Of a DNA stretch of 64,000 nucleotides, positions 51,301-60,200 are shown one piece after another; positions within the stretch are counted from its first letter, which is position 1; every line of letters starts with the position of its first letter. This DNA is from Nitratireductor soli (GTDB lineage Bacteria > Pseudomonadota > Alphaproteobacteria > Rhizobiales > Rhizobiaceae), in contig NZ_LFVY01000012.1 of NCBI RefSeq assembly GCF_001050155.1, positions 124,001 to 188,000 on the forward strand, given 5' to 3'. A program made the position numbers and the translations under genes. The notes beneath the pieces are model-generated. The model was not told where the DNA came from and made no database searches. It saw only the letters and a program-made list of their open reading frames with translations.

Positions 51301-51396
51301 AGCGCCATGCGTCCATTCGGACGCCCAAAGGACGCTCTGTTCTTGTTGTCCCGCATTTATGCGGACGCCAGGCAATCGCCTGACCACAAAACGCTA
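51301..51396. repeat. RIME-like palindromic repeat, copy E (diverged full)
   Basis: About 96 bases with both halves: AGCGCCATGCGTCCATTCGG, GGACGCTCTGTTC, CCGCATTTATGCGG, CCAGGCAATCGCCTG palindromes, ending AAAACGCT. Several bases differ from copies A-D. It is in the gap between acpXL and the histidine phosphatase gene, and just upstream of acpXL's promoter region. Confidence 0.75.
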
Positions 51397-51407
51397 TCAG
51401 CCAGCGA

Positions 51408-51959
51408 TCAGTTGAAGGTGATGCGCCCGGCGGCACGCAGATTGTCGCTTCCTCGTGACAAAATAATGGCCTCGCCCTCACGCGCCGAGCCGCCGATCAT
51501 CGCCTCGATGATCGCCAGATGGGTCACCATGACGAGATTGCCGGAGCCGGTATAGGCGTCAATCCTGGCCAGGATTTCCGCCTTCTGTGCTTCCGCGGCT
51601 GCGTCATCGGGCGGGATGTCGAGCGCATCGAAGAGTTCCACCAACTCCGCGCCGAAGGCCATGACGGCCGTGTCGCGGGCGCGGCAATAGCGGCTGGTCA
51701 ACACTTTCTCGACGGGGGCGGCGCGTGCGTCGTACAGGGCGCCGATACGGCGTGCCTGCTGCCGCCCGCGATCCGACAGGTTGCGCTGCGTGCCGCATTT
51801 CTCGATGTCGAAATTCGCCGGGTCCCCGGTGCCCGGCGCGTTTGCATGCCGCATCAGCACCACTTGTCCGCCGTTGCGCAGCAATGCCCAGCCGGCTTCT
51901 GTCGCCTGGGCGGGAAGGGTGAATAAAAACAACGCAATGGCGATGAACATACGAAACAT
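51408..51959 (-). CDS. Secreted histidine phosphatase family protein
   Basis: 183 residues with a signal peptide (MFRMFIAIALFLFTLPAQATE). The phosphoglycerate-mutase-like fold shows the RHG-type motif as VVLMRHANAPGTGDP (catalytic His) and the second His in VMVTHLAIIEAM. Acid-phosphatase-type enzymes of this sort work in the periplasm. The second arginine is seen in TSRYCRARDTAV. Substrate unknown. The 365 bases upstream hold only a repeat element (52070-52188) and no gene. Confidence 0.82.
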   Translation of the reverse strand: MFRMFIAIALFLFTLPAQATEAGWALLRNGGQVVLMRHANAPGTGDPANFDIEKCGTQRNLSDRGRQQARRIGALYDARAAPVEKVLTSRYCRARDTAVMAFGAELVELFDALDIPPDDAAAEAQKAEILARIDAYTGSGNLVMVTHLAIIEAMIGGSAREGEAIILSRGSDNLRAAGRITFN

Positions 51960-52069
51960 GCGGCAATCCTCAAATAATGCTTTCTAGCATATAGGCCGTC
52001 GCACGCATCATGAAAGAAGCGGGCATCGTACACACACGATGCTCTACACCCCTTTGCATTGACCTTGTG

Positions 52070-52188
52070 CGTGGTTCGACAAGCTCACCATGAGGGCGAT
52101 TGGGCTTGGCAGGGAGCCTGGCTCCGAGACGTGGCAGATGGGCGTTGCAACCATAGATCTCCCCTCATGGTGAGCTTGTCGAACCACG
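52070..52188. repeat. 119-bp inverted-repeat element, copy 2
   Basis: 27-bp arms (52070-52096 and 52162-52188) beginning CGTGGTTCGACAAGCTCACC as in copy 1 at 30223. The core also matches (TTGGCAGGGAGCCTG, CCGAGACG, GGCAGATGGGCG). Homology extends to the right over CAACGCTGTTGCC and GATCAA and onward to a GAAAATCGATACCGATTTCG palindrome near 52281. Gap between 51960 and 52324; no gene here. Confidence 0.8.
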
Positions 52189-52324
52189 CACAACGCTGTT
52201 GCCGCACGATCAAACGCGATCGAGGCCGCAACGTTGTGGCGGAAGGACCTGGATCATTGGATCGGCGGTTGCTGTCCAGCGAAAATCGATACCGATTTCG
52301 CCGGTGATGGGTTAAGGCGGACCC

Positions 52325-53269
52325 ATGTCCCCGCTTGTCGAAACAGTTTCCTTCGTTTTTGGTCTTGTCGCTTTCGGTTACGCCGCCGGCTGGAGCGGGT
52401 TGCTGAAACCGCAGATCGGCGACGCGCTGACCGACTTCGCCGTCTCCATCGCCGTGCCGCTCCTGCTTTTCCGCACCATGGCCAGCGCCGGCTTCGACGG
52501 CAGCATTCCCTGGCAATTGTGGATCGCCTATTTCACCGCCGTCGCCATCGCCTGGATCGCCGGACAGTTGACGATCACGCGCCTTTTCGGCCGCGACGCG
52601 CGCGCCGGCGTTGTTGCCGGCTTGTCCACCAGTTTCTCCAACCTGGTGCTGCTCGGCATTCCGTTCATGCTCGGCGTCTACGGTCAAAGCGGCTTCGAGG
52701 TGCTGTCGCTGATCGTCTCGATCCATTTGCCGATCATGATGGGCGTGTCGATCCTGCTGTTCGCCCTGCTCGGGCGCAGCGGCGGCGGGGGGCTTGCCGG
52801 CCTGGCGCGCGAATTCCTGACGAACCTGTTTTCCAACCCGCTGATCATCGGCATCATCGCGGGTCTCGCCTGGCGCATTTCCGGCCTCGAAATGCCGGCG
52901 CTCGGCACCCGGTTCGTCGATGCGCTGGCCAATGTGGCGGGTCCGACGGCATTGTTCGCCATGGGGCTCGGGCTGCGCAAATTCGGCATCTCCGGCGATA
53001 TTCGCCCGGCCATCGTCATTGCCGGGCTGAAACTTTTCCTCATGCCGGCCGTTGCCCTGGCGATGGCGAAAATCCTTGGCCTGCCGCTGCTCAGCGCCCA
53101 GGTGGCCGTGGCGGCGGCGTCCATGCCGTCCGGGGTCAATCCCTATCTGATCGCCAACCGCTTCGGCACCGGACAGGCGCTTGCCAGCAATTCGATGACG
53201 ATCGGCACGCTGTTTGCCGTCGCCACCACGGCCTTCTGGCTGTCGGCCGTCCATTGGGCCTATCCGTAA
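52325..53269 (+). CDS. AEC (auxin efflux carrier) family transporter
   Basis: 314 residues with about ten membrane segments. The family start (MSPLVETVSFVFGLVAFGYAAGWSGLLKPQIGDALTDFAVSIAVPLLLFRTM) and the second-half motif (ITRLFGRDARAGVVAGLSTSFSNLVLLGIPFMLGVYGQSG) match AEC/MdcF-like carriers; the end PSGVNPYLIANRFGTGQALASNSMTIGTLFAVAT carries the conserved P-S-G-x-N. These carriers move organic anions such as malonate or malate. The substrate is not clear; downstream is an aldehyde dehydrogenase. Confidence 0.86.
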   Translation: MSPLVETVSFVFGLVAFGYAAGWSGLLKPQIGDALTDFAVSIAVPLLLFRTMASAGFDGSIPWQLWIAYFTAVAIAWIAGQLTITRLFGRDARAGVVAGLSTSFSNLVLLGIPFMLGVYGQSGFEVLSLIVSIHLPIMMGVSILLFALLGRSGGGGLAGLAREFLTNLFSNPLIIGIIAGLAWRISGLEMPALGTRFVDALANVAGPTALFAMGLGLRKFGISGDIRPAIVIAGLKLFLMPAVALAMAKILGLPLLSAQVAVAAASMPSGVNPYLIANRFGTGQALASNSMTIGTLFAVATTAFWLSAVHWAYP

Positions 53270-53346
53270 AGCAACCCACTCCCTAATCTGCCGATCCGAC
53301 AGTGCAGGGGCGTGCAGAAATTCCGCACCGATACGAGGAGAAACCG

Positions 53347-54804
53347 ATGCTTCAGAAAACCAGCCACTTCATGCGCCAGGCGAATTTCATCGACGGCGCC
53401 TGGGTCGGCGCCGATTCAGGCAAGTCCATCGACGTCGTCAATCCGGCGACGGGCTTGACGATCGGCACCGTGCCGCGCTGCGGCCGGGCGGAGACCCGGC
53501 GCGCCATCGAGGCTGCGGAACGGGCCTTTCGGTCGTGGAAGAAGACGTCGGCCGACCACCGCGCCAAACTGCTGCGCAAGCTGCATGACGCGATCATGGA
53601 CAATCAGGACGCGCTGGCCGAACTGCTGACGCTGGAACAGGGCAAATCCTTCGCCGAGGCCAAGGGCGAGGTGGGCATGTCGGCCGCCTATGTGCTGTGG
53701 TACGCCGAGGAGGGCAGGCGGGTCTATGGCGATGTCGTGCCGTCGCCCTGGGCCGACCGCCGCATCCTGGTGACCAAGGAGCCGGTCGGCGTCATCGGCG
53801 CCGTGACGCCCTGGAATTTTCCCTCCTCCATGCTCGCCCGCAAGCTCGGGCCGGCGCTGGCCACCGGCTGCACGGCGGTCGCCAAACCCGCTTCGCAAAC
53901 ACCCTTCTCCGGTCTTGCCTGGGGTGTCCTGTGCGAAGAAGTCGGCTTTCCCAGGGGCGTGGTGAACATCGTCACCGGTTCGGCCGGCGAAATCGGCGAT
54001 GAGCTGTGCGAAAACCCGCTGGTGCGCAAGCTGACCTTCACCGGCTCGACCGAGATCGGCAAGATGCTGATCCAGAAGACCGCCGGCACGGTCAAGAAGG
54101 TTTCGATGGAGCTCGGCGGCAATGCGCCGTTCCTGGTCTTCGACGATGCCGATCTCGACCGCGCGGTGGAAGGCGCCATGGCCGCCAAGTACCGCAATTC
54201 CGGCCAGACCTGCGTTTGCACCAACCGCTTCTTCGTCCAGGCAGGCATTTATGACCGTTTCGTCGAAAGGCTGGCCGCCGAGGCCGACAAGCTCCGCGTC
54301 GGCCCCGGCATGGACGAGGGCACCCAGCAGGGGCCCTTGATCGATGACAAGGCGGTCGAGAAGGTCGAGGAACTGATCGGCGATGCCAGGGAGAAGGGCG
54401 GCAAGGTGGTGGCGGGCGGCGCGCGCCACGCGCTCGGTGGCTCCTTCTTCCAGCCGACGGTCATCTCCGGCGCCACGCCCGCCATGCGCTTCATGCAGGA
54501 GGAGATTTTCGGCCCCGTCGCGCCGGTCTTTCGCTTCGAAACCGAGGAGGAGGCGATCAGCCTTGCCAACGACACGGTGTTCGGCCTCGCCTGCTATTTC
54601 TACACCGGCGATCTCGGCCGCGCTTTCCGCGTCATGGAAGGGCTGAAATATGGCCTGGTCGGCGTCAACGAAGGCATCATCACCACGGTCGAGGCACCCT
54701 TCGGCGGCCTGAAGGAATCGGGCATCGGCAAGGAAGGCGGGCACCAGGGCATCGAGGACTATCTCGACACGAAATATGTCTGCATCGGCGGGCTTGGGCT
54801 TTAG
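53347..54804 (+). CDS. gabD: Succinate-semialdehyde dehydrogenase-type aldehyde dehydrogenase
   Basis: 485 residues with an intact ALDH active site: Glu255 in SMELGGNAPF and Cys289 in RNSGQTCVCTNRF, 34 residues apart as usual. NAD(P) site residues VTPWNFPSSMLARKLGPALATGC are present. Closest in type to GabD (succinate semialdehyde, GABA breakdown), though other semialdehydes are possible. ATG 53347 follows a GAGGAG site; the upstream in-frame ATG adds an unlikely leader. Stands 78 bases after the AEC transporter gene. Confidence 0.87.
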   Translation: MLQKTSHFMRQANFIDGAWVGADSGKSIDVVNPATGLTIGTVPRCGRAETRRAIEAAERAFRSWKKTSADHRAKLLRKLHDAIMDNQDALAELLTLEQGKSFAEAKGEVGMSAAYVLWYAEEGRRVYGDVVPSPWADRRILVTKEPVGVIGAVTPWNFPSSMLARKLGPALATGCTAVAKPASQTPFSGLAWGVLCEEVGFPRGVVNIVTGSAGEIGDELCENPLVRKLTFTGSTEIGKMLIQKTAGTVKKVSMELGGNAPFLVFDDADLDRAVEGAMAAKYRNSGQTCVCTNRFFVQAGIYDRFVERLAAEADKLRVGPGMDEGTQQGPLIDDKAVEKVEELIGDAREKGGKVVAGGARHALGGSFFQPTVISGATPAMRFMQEEIFGPVAPVFRFETEEEAISLANDTVFGLACYFYTGDLGRAFRVMEGLKYGLVGVNEGIITTVEAPFGGLKESGIGKEGGHQGIEDYLDTKYVCIGGLGL

Positions 54805-54807
54805 CGT

Positions 54808-54860
54808 TACAGTTGCGATTTACCGCGGCGTCCCTTCGCGCCATCTGGATCGCAACTGTA
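54808..54860. repeat. 12-bp perfect inverted repeat after gabD
   Basis: TACAGTTGCGAT at 54808-54819 matches its reverse complement ATCGCAACTGTA at 54849-54860, with a 29-base spacer. It begins four bases after the gabD stop. No T tract follows. Possibly a transcript-ending or processing structure. Confidence 0.5.
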
Positions 54861-54954
54861 GAATTAGGCGCCGAACCCATCGCTCGTGCTGGATTTATGT
54901 GGCCTGTCTGCATTGCGCCAGGTTAGATACCGCCTGCGTGAATCGGAGGTCGCA

Positions 54955-55410
54955 ATGCCAGCGCAATCGGAAACCGGGAACAGCCGCCTCGTCAAAAGCC
55001 TCCTGGGCGTTGTCGTCGCGGCGATCGCCGTCTATGCCGGCTGGAACCTGCTTGCGCCGCCGCCGCCGCAAGTCGATGTCGCCTACAACACGGTCAGCGC
55101 CGACGGACTGTACCAGCTGATGTTCGAAACCGATGTCGAGCCGATCCCGGTCGGCCAGACCCATTCATGGGTGCTGACGCTGACGACGCCCGACGGCGCG
55201 CCCGTGACCGATGCGACGATCCGCGTCGACGGCGGCATGCCGGCGCATGGCCATGGGCTGCCGACCGCGCCGCAGGTTTCAACGAATCCGGGCGAGGGGC
55301 GCTACCGCATCGAGGGCATGCGCTTCAACATGGGCGGTCATTGGGAGATCCGCATCGCCATCAGCGCGCCGCCCGGCGACGACGCGGCAGTTTTCAATAT
55401 CGAGCTGTAG
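54955..55410 (+). CDS. FixH/YtkA-like membrane-anchored protein
   Basis: 151 residues. N-terminal membrane anchor about residues 14-31 (LVKSLLGVVVAAIAVYAGWNLL), then a beta-rich domain with TPDGAPVTDATIRVDGGMPAHGHGLPTAPQV ... IEGMRFNMGGHWEIRIAISAP, resembling the YtkA/FixH domain; the MPAHGHG loop may bind copper or another metal. It is followed 2 bases later by a MauG-like cytochrome peroxidase gene, so the two are cotranscribed. GGAGG site before ATG 54955. Function unknown. Confidence 0.7.
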   Translation: MPAQSETGNSRLVKSLLGVVVAAIAVYAGWNLLAPPPPQVDVAYNTVSADGLYQLMFETDVEPIPVGQTHSWVLTLTTPDGAPVTDATIRVDGGMPAHGHGLPTAPQVSTNPGEGRYRIEGMRFNMGGHWEIRIAISAPPGDDAAVFNIEL

Positions 55411-55412
55411 CC

Positions 55413-56636
55413 GTGCGGGCGCGCGGCAGGGCGGGCATGCTTGCGCTTCTGGCCGGCCTGCTGTTGCCCGCCTGCGCGCCGGACGATTTCAGCACCGACG
55501 AAAAGAAGATCATACGGTCCCTGTCGCTGGCCGAACTGGCGCCTTTGCCAGCAGATCCGAGCAACCGCCATGCCGATGACCCGCCGGCCGCGGCGTTTGG
55601 CGCCAGCCTGTTCTTCGACCGGCGATTGAGCGGCGATGGCCAGGTCTCCTGCGCCACCTGTCACAAGATCGACCGCCAGTTCCAGGATGATCTGCCGCGT
55701 GGCGTCGGGGTCGCGCAGACCGATCGCCGCACCATGCCGCTGGCGGGCGTGGCCTGGAGCCTGTTCCTGTTCTGGGACGGGCGGCGCGACAGTCTCTGGG
55801 CCCAGGCGCTGACACCGCTCGAGGACCCGCGCGAACATGCGGGGAACCGCACGGCCTTCGCCCATCACATGGCCGCCACCTATGGGGAGCGCTATCGGCG
55901 CGTATTCGGCCCCTTGCCGCCGCTGTCGCATCTGCCGGCGGATGCCGGACCGAAAGGAACGCCGGCCGAGCGCGCCGCCTGGCGGGCGATGGCGGCTGCG
56001 GACCGCAAGGCGGTCGATGGCGTGTTTGCCAACCTCGGCAAGGCGTTGGCCGCCTTCGAGCGCTCGATCCGCCCGCCGCGGACACGCTTCGATCGTTTCG
56101 CCGAGGCGATCGGCAGGGGCGAGGAACCGAAGGGAGAGGCAGCCTTCACGGCGCTCGAACGGGAGGGGTTGAAATTGTTCATCGGCAAGGCGAATTGCCT
56201 TGAATGCCACAACGGGCCGCGCTTCACCGACGATCATTTCCACAACACCGGCGTGCCGCAGCTCGAGGATGCACCCGTTGACCGGGGCCGGGCGCGTGCT
56301 GTCGCGGAACTTCTCGCCGATCCGTTCAACTGCCTCGGCGCCTTCAGCGATGCGCCGGCGGCTGCCTGCACGGCGCTGCGTTTCATGCGGCCCGACGAGG
56401 CGTCGATGGAGCGCGCCTACAAGACGCCGTCGCTGCGCGGCGCGGCGGGCCGTCCGCCCTACATGCATGCCGGTCAGATACCCACGCTCGACGATGTGAT
56501 CGATCACTACAGCCGCGCGCCGCAAGCGCCCGCCGGCACAAGCGAATTGCGCGGCGTCGTTTTCACCGAACGCGGGCGCAAGGCTCTGGTCGCCTTCTTG
56601 AAAACCCTCGACCCCGTGGATTCTAGCGATCCTTGA
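55413..56636 (+). CDS. MauG-like di-heme cytochrome c peroxidase family lipoprotein
   Basis: About 407 residues with a lipoprotein signal (LLAGLLLPACAPDD, lipobox LPAC). Two heme c motifs are CATCHK and CLECHN. The family includes bacterial cytochrome c peroxidases and MauG, which modifies protein tryptophans. A conserved ASLFFDRRLSGDGQVSCATCH opening is seen. Start may be GTG 55413 or ATG 55437. The upstream YtkA-like gene is adjacent by 2 bases, a pairing also seen with secreted MauG homologues, but the physiological target is unknown. The last 14 bases overlap the putR-type gene. Confidence 0.82.
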   Translation: MRARGRAGMLALLAGLLLPACAPDDFSTDEKKIIRSLSLAELAPLPADPSNRHADDPPAAAFGASLFFDRRLSGDGQVSCATCHKIDRQFQDDLPRGVGVAQTDRRTMPLAGVAWSLFLFWDGRRDSLWAQALTPLEDPREHAGNRTAFAHHMAATYGERYRRVFGPLPPLSHLPADAGPKGTPAERAAWRAMAAADRKAVDGVFANLGKALAAFERSIRPPRTRFDRFAEAIGRGEEPKGEAAFTALEREGLKLFIGKANCLECHNGPRFTDDHFHNTGVPQLEDAPVDRGRARAVAELLADPFNCLGAFSDAPAAACTALRFMRPDEASMERAYKTPSLRGAAGRPPYMHAGQIPTLDDVIDHYSRAPQAPAGTSELRGVVFTERGRKALVAFLKTLDPVDSSDP

Positions 56637-57075
56637 CCGTCTCCATGGTGACGAATGTGGATGTGCGCGCCACATGCGGCAGGGCGGATATCTTCTCGCC
56701 CAGGACCTTGCGGTAGCTGGCGATGTCGCGCGTGCGCACCTTCAACAGATAGTCGAAGCCGGCCGCCGTCATGTGGCATTGCTCGATCTCCGGCACGGCG
56801 ATCACCGCCTTGTTGAAGGCGGCCAGCGCCGAGGAGCGCGTGTCGGACAATTCCACCTGGACGAAGGCGATGTGGCCCTCGCCGATGCGCGCCCGGTCGA
56901 TGATGGCCGAATAGCCGCGAATGTAGCCGTCCTTCTCCAGGCGGCGCAGCCGCGCCTGCACCGGCGTCTTGGACAGTCCGACACGGCGCGCCAGCTCGGC
57001 GATCGACAAGCGTCCGTCCTGGGTCAGGGCGTCGAGGATGTTGCGGTCGATGCGGTCTACACGTTCTGTGGACAT
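56623..57075 (-). CDS. putR: Lrp/AsnC family regulator, likely PutR
   Basis: 150 residues. N-terminal winged HTH (VDRIDRNILDALTQDGRLSIAELARRVGLSKTPVQARLRRLEKDGYIRGYSAII) and C-terminal ligand-binding RAM domain (VPEIEQCHMTAAGFDYLLKVRTRDIASYRKVL). It stands divergent to putA across a 163-base gap, as PutR does in Agrobacterium and Rhodobacter, where it activates putA in the presence of proline. The proline-sensing role is inferred from that position. ATG 57075 used; a TTG 6 codons upstream is possible. Confidence 0.88.
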   Translation of the reverse strand: MSTERVDRIDRNILDALTQDGRLSIAELARRVGLSKTPVQARLRRLEKDGYIRGYSAIIDRARIGEGHIAFVQVELSDTRSSALAAFNKAVIAVPEIEQCHMTAAGFDYLLKVRTRDIASYRKVLGEKISALPHVARTSTFVTMETVKDR

Positions 57076-57238
57076 GGGCGAAGACAGTCTCAAAGAGGAG
57101 AAAGCGACCTGTAGGATAGATCAATTACGCTGCCAGTTGCAATCAATCAGCACGAAATGACGATGCGGCTGTGCTATCTTCCGGTGAAGACCGGTGCCGC
57201 GCGTTCCGCGCTGCCGACCCAAATCGTTCGAGGTCCAC

Positions 57239-60200
57239 ATGCCTGAGACTGCAAACGCAGCGCTGAGAAGCGCCATCCGCGCCCATTATCTGGCCGACGA
57301 GGCGCAAGCCGTGGACAATCTGGTGCGGCTTGCCGGCCTTTCGTCCACCGACCGGCAGGCCATATCGGACAACGCCGCCGATCTTGTGCGCGCCGTGCGT
57401 GGGTCGGGCGACATGCATCTGATGGAGGCGTTTCTGTCCGAATACGGGCTGTCCACGCGAGAAGGCGTTGCGCTGATGTGCCTGGCCGAGGCGCTGCTGC
57501 GCGTGCCCGATGCCGAAACGATGGACGATCTGATCCGCGACAAGATCGCCCCGCATGACTGGTCGGCCCATTCGGGCGAATCCGCCTCGATCTTCGTCAA
57601 CGCCTCCACCTGGGCGCTGATGCTGACGGGCCGCGTGCTCGACGAGGAAGGCGAGGGCGTCGAGGCGACGCTGCGTGGCCTCGTGCGGCGTCTCGGCGAG
57701 CCGGTCATCCGCAAGGCCGTGTCGAAGGCGATGCGCGAGATGGGCGAGCAGTTCGTTCTCGGCCGCACCATCGACGAGGCGATGAAGCGCGGCCAGCCGA
57801 TGGTCGCCAAGGGCTATTCCTATTCCTACGACATGCTGGGCGAGGCGGCCCGCACCGAGGCCGACGCGCTGCGCTATCACAAGGCCTATGCGGACGCCAT
57901 CGCCGCGCTGAAGCGGCATTCCAATCGCGATGACATCCGCGCCAATCCGGGCATCTCGGTCAAGCTGTCGGCGCTGCACCCGCGCTATGAAGAGGCGCAG
58001 AAGGAGCGCATGCTGCCGATCATGGTCGAGCGCCTGACAAGCCTGGCGCTGGATGCCCGCGACGCCCGCATGGGCCTCAACATCGACGCCGAGGAGGCGG
58101 ATCGGCTCGACCTGTCGCTCGACGTGATCGAGACGGTGCTTGCCGACGAGGCTTTTGCCGGCTGGGATGGCTTCGGCGTCGTCGTTCAGGCTTACGGCCC
58201 GCGCGCGCCCTTCGTTCTCGATTGGCTGTATGATCTCGCGGAGCGGCTCGACCGGCGCATCATGGTGCGCCTGGTCAAGGGCGCCTATTGGGATACGGAG
58301 ATCAAACGCGCCCAGGTGATGGGGCTGGAGGGCTTTCCGGTCTTCACCCGCAAGGTCAACACCGATGTCAGCTACATCGCCTGCGCGCGCAAGTTGATCG
58401 GCATGACCGACCGCGTCTATCCGCAATTCGCCACCCACAACGCGCATACGGCGGCGGCGATCCTCGCCATGGCGCCCGACCGCGCGGCGTTCGAGTTCCA
58501 GCGCCTGCACGGCATGGGCGAGGCGCTGCATGAGACGGTGCGCAAGCGCGAGGGCACGCGCTGCCGCATCTACGCCCCGGTCGGCGCGCATCAGGACCTG
58601 CTCGCCTATCTTGTGCGCCGGCTCCTGGAAAACGGCGCCAACTCTTCCTTCGTCCACCAGATCGTCGACACGGCGGTCAGCGCCGAGACGATCGCCACCG
58701 ATCCTTTCGCCGGCGTCGAGGGGCAGCCCGCCGCCAATCCGGCGATCCAGCGCCCGCTCGAGATTTTTGGTGCCGGACGGACCAATTCCAGGGGATGGGA
58801 CATCACGGATCCACTGACCCTGGCGGCGCTCGATGCGGCGCGCGCGCCCTTCGCGGCACCGCATGTCTGGCGGGCTGAGTCCATCACCCGCGCCAAGGGC
58901 AAGGGCGACATGCGCCCTGTCGTCAATCCGGCTCAGGTTTCGGAACAGGTCGGCACGGTGCGCGACGCGACACGGCAGCAGGCCGGCGAGGCGGTCGGCC
59001 TGGCGCTCGAGGCGCAGCCCGCATGGGCGGCGCGGCCGGTCACCGAGCGCGCCGCGATCCTGCGCCGCATTGCCGACCTCTACGAGGCGCACGCCGCCGA
59101 GTTCTTCGCGCTGGCCACGCGCGAGGCCGGCAAGACACTGGCCGACGGCATTGCCGAAGTGCGCGAAGCGGTCGATTTCCTGCGGTATTATGCAAGCGAG
59201 GCAAGGCAGGCGGAAAGGGACACCGAGGCGCGCGGCATCATCGTCTGCATTTCGCCCTGGAACTTTCCGCTCGCCATCTTCACCGGGCAGATCGCTGCGG
59301 CGCTGGTCACCGGCAATGCGGTGATCGCCAAGCCGGCCGAGCAGACCTCGCTGATCGCCGCGCGCGCCGTGGCGCTGATGCACGAGGCAGGCATTCCCAT
59401 CGATGTGATCCAGCTTCTGACCGGCGACGGCCCGACGGTCGGCGGTCCGCTGACGGCTGATCCACGCATCGCCGGCGTCTGTTTCACGGGCTCGACCGAG
59501 GTGGCGCGGCTGATCGAGCGGCAACTGGCCACGCACGCCGCGCCCGATGCCATGCTGATCGCCGAGACGGGCGGGCTCAACGCGATGATCGTCGATTCGA
59601 CCGCGCTGCCCGAGCAGGCGGTGCGCGACATCGTCGCCTCGGCCTTCCAGAGCGCCGGCCAGCGTTGCTCGGCATTGCGCATGCTCTACATCCAGAAGGA
59701 TGTGGAGAAGCGCATGCTGGAGATGCTGGAAGGCGCCATGCGCGCGCTGACGATCGGTGACCCATGGCAGATTTCCACCGATGTCGGGCCTGTCATCGAT
59801 GATGAAGCGCTGCAGGGCATTGCCGACTACAATCGGCAGATGACCGACAGGGGGCGGCTCATCGCCGCGCTCGACGCGCCGGAAGGTGGCCGCCATGTGG
59901 CGCCCACGGCTTTCAAAGTGTCGGGCATCGGCGAATTGGAGCGCGAGGTGTTCGGCCCCGTCCTGCATGTGGCGAGCTTCGATGCCGATGCCATAGACGA
60001 CGTTATTTCCGCTGTTAACGCAAAGGGTTACGGGCTGACCTTCGGCCTTCACACACGCATCGATGCGCGCGCACAGCATGTCATCGACCATGTCCATGCC
60101 GGCAACATCTATGTCAATCGCAACCAGATCGGCGCTGTCGTCGGCGCGCAGCCCTTCGGCGGCGAAGGGTTATCGGGCACCGGCCCCAAGGCCGGCGGTC

